From the NCBI GenBank assembly GCA_947044405.1, contig CAMRHE010000196.1, positions 3,393,001-3,457,000 on the forward strand: 64,000 bases of DNA, in the 5' to 3' direction. The DNA is from Leptodactylus fallax (taxonomy: Eukaryota > Chordata > Amphibia > Anura > Leptodactylidae). Made by a program: the position numbers and the translations under genes. Within the stretch, counting starts at the first letter, position 1. The number at the start of each line of letters is the position of its first letter. Positions 1-9,462 of this stretch are shown here, one piece after another. The notes beneath the pieces were generated by a model. That model saw nothing but the letters and a program-made list of their open reading frames with translations, was not told where the DNA came from and searched no databases.

Positions 1-97
1 TGAGCCCCCCTTACACCAGCCCTGGAGCTGCGGGAAAAAACACAGTTTTTCCTGCATCGCTTTTTTTGCTGTTGCCAGCTACTTGGGGCCTTAGCCT
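1..97. mobile_element. End fragment of a GGCCCCAC-type MITE (PIF/Harbinger-like)
   Basis: The right end reads GGGGCCTTAGCC followed by TAA, matching the terminal repeat of the elements near 54.5, 55.4 and 60.2 kb, and the interior GGGAAAAAACACAG with TTTTTCCTGCATCGC is shared with the 55.4 kb copy. The left part lies outside the window. Confidence 0.5.
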
Positions 98-420
98 AAA
101 TTTGATATACCCGGTATCATACCAACCCATAGAATACAGATGACATGTCATTTTGCCTGCACAGTGAACGCCATAAAAACAAAACCCGTAAGAACGTTGC
201 AAAAATGCAATTTTTCAATTCCAACCCATTCTGAATTTTTTTCCATCTTTCTAGTACATTGTACGGATTATTATATGGTACCACTACAAAGTACATTTTG
301 TCCCACAAACATTAAATGCTCATACAGCTCCGTAAATGGAAAAATAAAAAAAAGTTTGGTTGGCGGGGGAGTCAAAAACTAAAATCGAAAAGCAAATGCC
401 TACGGCGGGAAGGAGTTAAA
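98..420. repeat. Dispersed repeat family A, copy 1
   Basis: The segment from ATAGAATACAGATGACATG to GCGGGAAGGAGTTA aligns by eye along its length with 34150-34498, sharing ACATGTCATTTTG, TGCACAGTGAACG, CCATTCTGAATTTTTTTCCA and GAATGGAAAAATAAAAAA-like blocks. A third, more diverged copy is near 54995-55240. It has no credible ORF and the family is not identified; an old DNA transposon relic is likely. The short ORFs across it are chance. Confidence 0.6.
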
Positions 421-735
421 ACCTAAATGTTTGCACCTGTATGTCATGCAGTTGCATAAAGATTTATTAAGACTGGCATTTCATATGCCAGTTTTAATAA
501 AGGCCCCAAAAGGTGCAAGGCTCCAGCGTCTTAATAAATCAGGAACACACCAATGTACCATAATGGAAATTGATAGATTTTCTGTGTTACGGCAGAAAAC
601 TGGTATGCATTATAATAAATATGTAGGACTAAGGCATCCTTGCCCTGACCCACCTTGCTTTCAGCCCCACTCCGGATAATTTTGTGGAAAGTGACGAGTG
701 AGGCACAGACCAGGGTATGTGGCGCACATTTGGTA

Positions 736-1099
736 CAGGTGCATCTCAATAAATTAGAATATCTTTGAAACGTTCATTCATTTCAGTAATACAATCCATA
801 ATCAGCGTCTTCCATGATTGTGTGTCCTACTGAACCAGACTGAGGGACCATTTAAAGGCTTAGGAAACCTTGGCAGGTGACACACTGAATTTACAATACT
901 GAACTTTTTTACAATATTCTAATTTTCTTAGATTTCGGTTTTCATTAGCTGTAATCCATAATCAACATTTACAGAAATAAAACACTTGAAATAGAACACT
1001 CTGTGTGTAAAGAATCTAAAAAATATAGGAGGTCACTTTTTTAATCTAATTACTGAAATAAACGGTTCAAAGATATTCTAATTTATTGAGATGAACTTG
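736..1099. mobile_element. Tc1/mariner-type MITE with TA target duplication
   Basis: The left end CAGGTGCATCTCAATAAATT is mirrored at the right end (AATTTATTGAGATGAACTTG), with TA on both outer sides. The inverted repeats extend about 60 bp, including AGAATATCTTTGAA and TTTCAGTAAT. At 364 bp with no ORF it is non-autonomous. TA duplication and CAG ends fit the Tc1/mariner superfamily. Confidence 0.8.
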
Positions 1100-1101
1100 T
1101 A

Positions 1102-3517
1102 TATTATCAACTATCTATGCCAGAAAATGGTGTAGATGGGTTCATAAAGTTCCCTCATTGAGTCAATAGAAAAGGTAAGGAAGGACACATACAACTTTTT
1201 GAATTTTAACACTTCACTTTTGAAAAGTGGTTGGAAAGTGGATGTGGTTACCCTGTCTAGTTGTCTTTATTCCAGTAAAACTTTCTCACCTGTGGAGTAA
1301 CATCTCAGGGCATTAGTGTAAGCCTTGTAGATGCACCAAATGTATCAAACATCCCCGTTTTATAAATTTGGCACAAATTACTCCAACGTAGACTGCACCA
1401 AAACTGATTTTAAAAATTCTCCTCATGATGAATTTCCCCCTATGTGAATATAGCCTAAGAAGCTAACAAAAACATGCATTGACATTTGTCATCATCTCAT
1501 AGGTGCTGGAAATCATTAATGATGCTTGCTTATTGGTAAACCCAAGCCTGAAAACGTTATCATACATACTTTTCCGTCTTTTGATTGATAGTGACAAATT
1601 ACTGTCACATTCTAAATGTAGCTAATTGCAAAATTAATGCACTTGTTTAATATAGCACAAGGCGCTTGTAGTAATGAGCGTGACATTTAAAGTGCAACCT
1701 TTATTCTTTTCGAGTACTTTACAAATTAGTATTCATTGGAGGAAATATCTGAAATTGGTAAAATATACTAAATATGTTGGAGAATGCTGCATATTCCAAA
1801 CAGACTTCTTGTAATCAGTCCCATTTTGTATAAATGTCATTATTACTGTGCTAGTCTAGTCTTCGACAGATGGGTTAAATTGGACCAAGCTCTTTTCACA
1901 GTTGGCATTTTTAAGCAAATTACAGCATAAGCTAAAACCAATTTCCTTTCATGAATAAAGGGAATGATATACAAGCTCTATTTATCGAGTTGCCGTACTG
2001 TACGTAGCTACAGCCTTCAGGAAAACTTGTAAATGCTTGCCTTGTTTTGCTCTGTTTGCATAGAAAAACTCTCTTGGTGGATCAATACTTTAAGGAACAA
2101 AAAACATCTTTGTTGCAATGAAAGGCTATTACACACCAGTACAAATGTATACATTATACACCAAGCCACCCTTTAAGTGATCAATGAAGAACTTGGATGG
2201 TAAATGGTCTCCTGAGAAATTAAATCAACTGTAAAGGTTTTCAATGTGAACATAGCTGAAATTTCTTTTGAAACTTTACCTTACACACCATCTATAATTA
2301 TGAAGCTGCAGTTCGTGACTGTAATGCACTTTCCTTGCTATATAAAACTGGCATTAAACAACTTTTGTAGATCAAACATAGAACTTTGGGTAAGTAGCTT
2401 AAGGTTATTTGGCTGAAACCTTGTACTAGGGAGAACACGCGGTATAGAGATATATTTTAGAACTGAAGCTAGGGTGGATGGGAATCTCTATCACTCCAAG
2501 TAATGGGGAAGTTTATAGCCCTCATTTGCTGTCACATGATCTATCATTTTGATGAGCTGTCTCGTATGCACTGCTGTAGAAAGAAAGATCTAGTACTTGT
2601 GTGGCAAGGCAAGCGGAGTGTCATCCCTGAAGTCATTAGTAATATTTCTTTCTACACAAATGTCTAATTTCTGAATTTAATTAGGTCCTATGAAATTATT
2701 CTCTCTGCCACAATCATCTGGGTTAAGACAACCTCATTCGTTCAACAATATCAACAATAAACCTTGCATTTGCATAAGCCAATGTCCTACACTATAATAT
2801 GACAGCAGTAAAGAAATAAACAAGAATGACAAATGAAGAGAACCAGGTCATGATCTAAAAGTACCCATACACATAAGAGCAAAGAAGGACCGGTCGAGTG
2901 TCTTATATTCGTGGTGTGTACATTTACTTATATGTCTTCTTGTATTTAAGCTTAAATTTGGTTAAACAGTAATTGTCGTTTTTATGGAAATGAATAGTTC
3001 AATTGATTATAAGAAACTTTGTAATATATTTTATAAGAGGATAATCCTTTATTTTCAGTCCTCCCCTGTCTGTTAAACTACTCAATTCACTGCTCAGTGA
3101 AGATGGAATAGAACTTACAGACACATCATGTTACATATAAGTCTATGGAGAGGGGAGGGGGAGAAGAAGGAGCCTAGTGAGAGAAAAACAGGCACATTTA
3201 TGTGTTGCCTTAGATAACCATAAATGTTTATAGCAGTTTTCCAACAAGTTTTAGCCATACTGCACAGTATACATATGAATAATCTCAGGCAAAAAACAAA
3301 TTATTCTGACTTTCAGTCACTCATCCTTCTCCTTACCCTTTCCCTCTACATAGACTTTGTGCTGATTTTGTGACTCACATATCTGGATATATAAAATCAA
3401 GAAGGAGGGTTAGGAGAACACATCTGTAGCACAAGGCAGATAATACGCTGCCAGAGGTGTCTGCAAATGACTTCCTCCCATCTCCTCAATAGGAACACAT
3501 GCAAGCTGAAAGGGGAG
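1102..3517. other. Non-coding stretch, mostly featureless
   Basis: AT-rich sequence with no credible ORF or exon. The segment from about 2980 to 3200 (AAACTTTGTAATATATTTT and a purine-rich GAGAGGGGAGGGGGAG block) resembles 35925-36130 and is probably a diverged dispersed repeat. Nothing else is recognised. Confidence 0.5.
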
Positions 3518-3521
3518 TTAA

Positions 3522-4019
3522 AGGGGTATTCCCATGAACATAATCATATTTATATTTGTAGATAATACAAAGTTAAAGATTTTTGCAAATATAAGTAGCA
3601 AAAAATTCTGCAGAGTTTTAAAGATTTTCTCTAACAATCTTAGTGGTGATATCTGTTGTCTTGATCGGTTGCCAATGGATACGACCACGTATGCAGAAAC
3701 TTTCTATGGTCTGGAACTTGTCAGGAACCCGGCCATGATTTTCTTATTGTAGCTGGGTTATCAGACAGGGGGCACTACATGTATCAGAAGATATCCCGGC
3801 CACAATAAGGAAATCATGGATGACTTTCTGACTTTAGAAAGATCCTGCATTCATGGTCGTATCCACTAGCAACCAATCAAGACAACAGCTCGTGACCGCA
3901 AGATATTTAGAGAAAATCTTTAAAACTCTGCAAAATGTTTAATTACTTATATTTGCAAAAATGTTTAATTTTTAATTGTTTACAAATTTAAAAATGGTTA
4001 TGGTCATGGGAATACCCCT
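3522..4019. mobile_element. TTAA-flanked near-palindromic MITE (piggyBac-like), long TIRs
   Basis: TTAA flanks the element at 3518-3521 and 4020-4023. The ends read AGGGGTATTCCCATGAACAT on the left and, reversed, AGGGGTATTCCCATGACCAT on the right. The inverted similarity continues for roughly 200 bp on each side, including GCAGAGTTTTAAAGATTTTC and GGATACGACCA, so the whole element is nearly one hairpin. Related copies: 51003-51313 and a fragment at 12845-12935. TTAA duplication is diagnostic of the piggyBac superfamily, but no transposase is present. Confidence 0.75.
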
Positions 4020-4023
4020 TTAA

Positions 4024-4218
4024 GGCTTCGGTCACACTTGAGTTGGGTGACTGCTCGGGGATTCCGTTCCCTATTCTGCTTGAAAAACGCAGAGAAAAAA
4101 GTCCTGCAACCAGGACTTTCTCTCCGCACTTTTTGGGCGGAAACTGGGCAGAAATCCAGTAGACCCTATCCAAGTGGACCCAAAGAAAGGAAACCCCAAC
4201 GCTAGTGTGAACCTAGCA
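4024..4218. mobile_element. GTTCACACT-type MITE with TAA duplication (PIF/Harbinger-like)
   Basis: TAA occurs at 4021-4023 and 4219-4221. The ends are GGCTTCGGTCACACT and, reversed, TGCTAGGTTCACACTAGCG. The interior shares TTTGGGTCCACTTGG-like and GCGGAGA-like blocks with the copies at 14811 and 16674. It starts inside the TTAA of the neighbouring element. No ORF. Confidence 0.6.
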
Positions 4219-4221
4219 TAA

Positions 4222-5839
4222 AAGGAATAGCTGTCAGTAAAATGAGCATCCAGTTGACAGCTATTTATAGTGTATAGACACCTTTAAACTTTTTATTAAA
4301 TATCAGTGAATGCATTGTGAGGCTTGTTTTATTTCACAACCATCATCTGTATCAAGATAAAATACTGGCTGCTCTAAGGTCTTCAAGGAGAATAGAATTC
4401 CAAACAGAATTTGGTATATTCTAAAAGAAAACAGTATTGATGTGGTCCCTTAGAGTCTGATTGATCTGATCTGTCTTTAAAGGGTAGCTGAGCATCCAGC
4501 TGAAAGCATCACCTTCCATACACACTTGCACACTTGATTCAAGCAAGTATATATTTATCTAATATGAGAAAGGCAAACAGATATTCCTATCATCAGCCAA
4601 ACAAACACAAGGCTTTTAGAAATTCAATTCCCTATTTCTAGGTCACTTACCAACAATGAATAGTTGAGATATCCCCTTACATACTAGATTATAGGCAAAT
4701 CCCACTGAAAATGGGAGATGATGTCTATCTATTGTTATCTAATGTGTATAAAGCCAGGGAAGGTTCTGTATTTATAATAGTAGTCAATGAAACGTATGGG
4801 ATAACAAAATAGTCATCTCAGTTTACAATGGAGCTTACATTATACTGTTCTCTATTTATCTATTATAGGGAATGTCCAAGAGTATGAAGAACTTAAACTA
4901 GAGCTAGAAAATAAAAGTTTTATTAAAAATGAGGCCGTTTTTTTCCATCATTGCAATCCTGTGCCATAAGTATACAATATGTACATTGCTTAGACTATCA
5001 TGTGACTTGCATCATCCAGTGGCTTTAGTACTATACATGTTGATGAAAATAGCATTAAAGGGATTTTCCGGGAGCAACTGACCAGGGTTGTAAAAGAAAA
5101 AGAAAGCATGGGTGGAAAAGGAAAAAAAGAAAAGCATGCTCACCTGTCCCTGGGTACATGCCAGGGTCCTGAGCCTCACATGACTACTGAGACCAATCAG
5201 TGGCCTCAGCGGTCACTGGAGAAGACCGGTCACGTCACTGACGTATGTCACATACCGCCCCACATGTTGCTCCAAATCCTGGACAACCTTTATAAATAGC
5301 TCACATGTGCTACAAATATTGGAGTTATAAGATAATACTGGGTTTGTGGTGCTGTCCCTAGTGTAATGAGAACATATACTTGGATAACCTCTTCAATTGA
5401 ACAAATGTTTTTGGAATAAAATATGGTAAAGGCCTAGGTTGATTTAGCTGATATCTTTCATATGACTTTGCATGGCGCTCCAAAAAACAATATGACCACT
5501 TATCGCAAATTATACAGTATAGTCTATGCCTGATATTTTAGTTAATGCTTGTGGTTGTACGTAGATGTTTCCATCCCTTCATGACTTTACTTATGTGTAA
5601 TTGGTTTTGAAGTATAATAAAAATGTTTGCTTTATCTTTTTATGTGATTTCTAGTCGTTCTTTCCAATCACTAGAAATGTATGAGATTATACTAGGTCAC
5701 AACACAATAATCTTCTTGAAACACAGTTTTATCTAAGTTACAGAGCACAGCAGACAGATATTATTTTCTAGGACAAGCAAAATAAACACCACATATCCTG
5801 TTCAGTAGCCTCTTAGTAAATGATATCCTATTCTCCTTA
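4222..5839. other. Non-coding stretch
   Basis: There is no gene. A left end resembling the TTAA-type elements (TTAAAGGGATTTTCCGGGAG) sits near 5055, followed by a purine-rich segment and a short GC-richer block with ACCGGTCACGTCACTGACG; no matching right end was found. The remainder is AT-rich with nothing recognised. Confidence 0.45.
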
Positions 5840-5949
5840 GGGTATGTTCACACAGAGTTTTTTGCAGGCAGATTTTGAAATGAATGGGAGAGTTGGAGGT
5901 GTTCTGCCTCAAAAATCCACCTGCAAAAAAACTCTAGGTGAATTTACCC
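5840..5949. mobile_element. Short hairpin MITE with TTA duplication
   Basis: GGGTATGTTCACACAGAGTT at the left is mirrored at the right as GGGTAAATTCACCTAGAGTT, both followed by TTTTTGCAGG. TTA flanks each side. At 110 bp it is nearly all terminal inverted repeat. The GTTCACA motif and TTA duplication link it to the PIF/Harbinger-like MITEs elsewhere in the window. Confidence 0.65.
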
Positions 5950-6092
5950 TTAGTCTGAGAACATTACAAAATACTGTAGACGACTCCTAATGATAGATCA
6001 CTAAAATATAATGTATCACATTTTTCTGTGAGTTCTGAGTATGGGTGCTGTTATGCATATACAGATCTAATGGATGACAACTTATGACTGTA

Positions 6093-6288
6093 GTATAATG
6101 TTGTACCGTGTTAGCCATTGAAAGTAGTGGAAGAGTGAAGAAATCAGGCGATACCTTTTAGAGGCTAACTGAGTATATTTATAAGTAAGCTTTCAGGAGT
6201 ACTCGCTCCCTTCATCACACCATGTCTGATGAAGGGAGCGAGTACTCCTGAAAGCTTACTTATAAATATACTCAGTTAGCCTCTAAAA
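6093..6288. mobile_element. Fold-back element, copy 1, with 14-bp target-site duplication
   Basis: Perfect 62-bp inverted arms lie at 6156-6217 and 6227-6288 with a 9-bp loop. The left side extends outward to about 6093 (TTGTACCGTGTTAGCC). The 14-mer AACTTATGACTGTA occurs at 6079-6092 and again at 6287-6300, a clean target-site duplication overlapping the last two A residues. A duplication this long suits a retrotransposed insertion better than a DNA transposon. Each arm contains CTGATGA- or TGATGAA-type sequence, a short hairpin and GAAAGC, resembling a hammerhead-ribozyme core, which Penelope-like retroelements are known to carry. The class is inferred; no ORF is present. Confidence 0.7.
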
Positions 6289-6701
6289 CTTATGACTGTA
6301 ACAAGCAGCGATTTGTGGATTTGATTTAGGGCCACCTCATAGGCATTGCCTATGCAGACTCCACAATAATCATCTTTTAATTCCCATACAGGATCTGGAC
6401 ATGGCTGTGAGGAATCTGCCAGGTCGCTACCACCTGAGGTGGTCCTGGTGTTGGTAGCAGGTGACCAGGCAGGTCAGGGACTATGGTGGAGCACACCACA
6501 GGATCAGGCAAAATACATTATGTGAACACAGACTAAAATCAGAGCAGAGAAAATACATGAACAGAATAAAAACAGACATGTAAAAGACTGGTAAAAGAAG
6601 TACTAAATTGAGAGCAAGCCAGAACATCCAAATAACAGGGGCTGGGTCTAAAACAGGAAACCAAAGGATGATATCAGGACAGTCAATGGTTGTATAAAAA
6701 T

Positions 6702-7470
6702 AACAGAAGCCTGTGGGCCAAACATTCATGACAGAAACCTGTAGGCTACAGGTAGCAGAGGTATAGCAGAAGCCTGTAGGCCACAGGTAGCAGAGGTACA
6801 GCAGAAGCCTGTAGGCCACAGGCTTCTGCTGTACCTCTGCTACAGCAGAAGCCTGTAGGCCACAGGGAGCAGAAATAGAGCAGAAGCCTGTAGGCCACAG
6901 GTAGCAGAGATATAGCAGAAGTCTGTAGGCCACAGATAGCAGAGGTACAGTAGAATCCTATAGGCCACAGGTAGCAGAGATATAGCAGAAGTCTGTAGGC
7001 CACAGGTAGCAGAGGTACAGTAGAAGCCTGTAGGCCACAGGTAGCAGAGAGACAGCAGAAGCCTGTAGGCCACAGGTAGCAGAGGTACAGCAGAAGCCTG
7101 TAGGCCACAGGTATCAGAGGTACAGCAGAAACCTGTAGGCCACAGGTAGCAGAAAGAGAGCAGAAACTTGTATGCCACAGGTAGTAGAGGTACAGCAGAA
7201 GCCTGTAGGCCACAGGTAGCAGAAATAGAGCAGAAACCTGTAGGCCACAGGTAGTAGAGGTACAGCAGAAGTCTGTAGGCCACAGGTAGCAGAAATAGAG
7301 CAGAAACCTGTATGCCACAGGTAGCAGAGGTACAGCAGAAGCCTATAGGACACAGGTATCAGAGGTATAGCAGAAACCTGTAGGCCACAGGTAGCAGAAA
7401 TAGAGCAGAAGCCTGTAGGCCACAGGTAACAGAGAGACAGCAGAAGACTGTAGGCCACAGGTAGCAAAAG
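6702..7470. repeat. Minisatellite, 35-bp unit, about 22 copies
   Basis: The unit begins AGCAGAGGTACAGCAGAA and continues GCCTGTAGGCCACAGGT. The repeat count follows from about 769 bp divided by 35. Common variants replace GAGGTACAG with GAAATAGAG or GAGATATAG. Because 35 is not a multiple of 3 and the reverse complement lacks stops in the consensus, three overlapping minus-strand frames stay open and give cyclic Leu/Cys/Tyr-rich translations; these are not genes. Confidence 0.95.
6787..6843. repeat. Perfect palindrome inside the minisatellite
   Basis: Arms of 26 bp (6787-6812 and 6818-6843) are exact reverse complements around a 5-bp loop, AGGCC. One and a half repeat units are present in inverted orientation here, whereas all other units run the same way. 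Likely origin: a local inversion or fold-back replication event within the array. Confidence 0.95.
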
Positions 7471-8644
7471 TACATGACAGACAGAAGTCCCAAGACCAAA
7501 ATCTACATTGTAGAATCTAAAATGACCAGCTAAAATGGTTATACACGACATTAGTATAGTGACCATCATTAAAAATTTGGCCTGTTTTTAGGTCACATGA
7601 AAAAGTCAATAAAGTCATTATAGTCAATAGGGTTCCCATTTGAACCCCATTTGTATCTGCTATTTTAGCAGTTCATGTTTCTGCTCTTCTGTTCCTCTGA
7701 CAGATCAGAAGAATGGACTTTGTGGTGCAGATGTGAATGTAGAGTAAAAAAATGCCTATTTGTAACCACCATCCACTATCAGTCTACCCATAGCAATATC
7801 TCTTGCTGTCACTATGACGTTACTAAGTCTTTGCGTAAAGAGCTAGAAAAGTGTTATACAGAGTCCTAGGAACTCCCAGAGCATCATACACAACTTTTAA
7901 GGGCAATTTGAAATTCTGTGTCAGTATGAAACGGTTCAGACCCAAATTGAACTTTAGGTCCAAATTGACCACATCCAAAACTAAACAAGTCTTCAAAGGT
8001 TTGCACATCTCTATTAGCTGTGTGCACGGCCAAGTTTTATTCTACTCATGTATGTACATATGGAAGGGCAGCCCACATTAATTTTTTTGCCCCAGGTAAA
8101 GAAAAGTTTACTGTCACTACTGCCCGGTATATCCTGCTGTAAATTAAGACAACTATACAATATACAGGTTTTATTTGCAGAGATACAATTAGATCTTATG
8201 ATGTGGATATATTTTTATTGCCAGGCTTCAGTTTATTATGACACATTTGCTGCTTACTGTTCTCTCTGCTTAGCAGGTGGTATATGTGATGTGTCTACAG
8301 TTTGCTTTTCTCCTCTATGATAAAGCACACAGACAGCATGAAGTATGTGGATATAACTGTACTCCTTATGCGGCTGATGCTGAATAAGGATTTTCAGTTT
8401 ATGAAATTTCATATTGATGTTTTTTTTGCATACTCAGGCTGTGCATTCCGGCTTTTCAGAATATTTTTGTCAGGCATTGTGTCATTAACAGCATGGCTCA
8501 TAAGAAACAAACATCTACATTCTAAAATAGAAAATGCAGAAGATCCCAGGTGCGTGTATAGGAATGTAAATCTATTTTTTTTTTCTCTCAAATGCATCTT
8601 TTAGGTAATTTGGCTGTTACAGAATATCCTCTAAAGTAAGGACC
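7471..8644. other. Non-coding stretch
   Basis: AT-rich sequence with short chance ORFs on both strands. A segment near 7858-8020 (CAAATTGAACTTTAGGTCC, ending in CACATCTCTATTAG) has the look of a dispersed frog repeat but I could not place it. No exon-like feature was found. Confidence 0.4.
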
Positions 8645-8725
8645 CAGAGGTGTAGCCATAGTGGGGGCATGAGGGAGCCTAAAGGTCATGCTGCCACATA
8701 AGGCCACATCAGTATTAAATATAGC
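8645..8725. mobile_element. Possible hAT-like end fragment
   Basis: CAGAGGTGTAGCCATAGTGG resembles the ends of the elements at 38498 and 63507 (CAGGGATGTAACTGTGG and CAGGGGCGTAACTATCGG). Only one end is visible, so this is tentative. Confidence 0.3.
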
Positions 8726-8825
8726 TCAAAGAGAAGGCTTTCCTAACCTCACTGGATAAGGTCAAATCCCATATATGGCCCTAAATATATGACTCCTGTA
8801 CATATGCATAAGTCCTAAGATTTAA

Positions 8826-9458
8826 GGGGTTATCCATATTTCAATACTTATGACATTTTATGTAAGATTAAGAAATGTTTTCTACAGTGTATATACTGCA
8901 GCAGGAAGGGCAGCTTACTAGTATAGATGCCTTCTGTTATTGCCTGTTCTGACAATGTGCTGACTTTTCATCATATAACATATCCAGCTCTACTCCTGTT
9001 GCTTGTACTTGGAGTAGAGCCGGGTTGGTCACATGATCTAGATTCAGAGGATCAGCAGAGGAGGCTGAAACAGAAGACTGCCAGAAGAAGAATACTGGTA
9101 TTGGTGCCTCAGAGGATGGTGCACCATCTGACCCCTATCCATTGGATTGGTGATAAATTGTTGATCATGGGGGGTCTGAATGCTGAGACACCCACTGAGA
9201 ATGGGATTGCTTTAGCCCTGTTGTGTATGTAGTGGTAGCTGCAGAATGAGAGCCCCCGTTGCATTCACTTCAATGGGAGGACTAAAAATAGTCGAAGTAC
9301 AGCATATAACATTTTTTGCCACTCTTTTTGAAGTGAATACAACTATGGGGGTCTCAGCGGTCGGACCCCCACTGATCAGTAATTTATCCCCCGTCCCATG
9401 AATTATTTGTCCTCTATGTACAGTATAGGGAATAAATAATTTTCATAGCCTGACCCCT
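8826..9458. mobile_element. TTAA-flanked MITE, 633 bp
   Basis: TTAA lies at 8822-8825 and 9459-9462. The ends GGGGTTATCCATATTTCAA and, reversed, AGGGGTCAGGCTATGAAAA are weakly similar. The interior contains the recurrent R2 motif (GATCATGGGGGGTCTGAATG and CGGTCGGACCCCCACTGATC) in both orientations. No transposase. Confidence 0.55.
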
Positions 9459-9462
9459 TTAA

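Noticed and set aside
140..382. 80-codon plus-strand frame near the window start.
   Set aside because: It lies within dispersed repeat A; the related copy at 34150 does not preserve the frame.
6702..7470. CRISPR-like array of about 35-bp repeats.
   Set aside because: The units are contiguous with no unique spacers and the DNA is vertebrate; it is a minisatellite.
6481..7569. Overlapping minus-strand frames of 147-190 codons, as if a repetitive Leu/Cys-rich protein.
   Set aside because: They are different frames of the same 35-bp tandem repeat, which lacks stops in the reverse consensus; no start context, splice signals or conserved domain.
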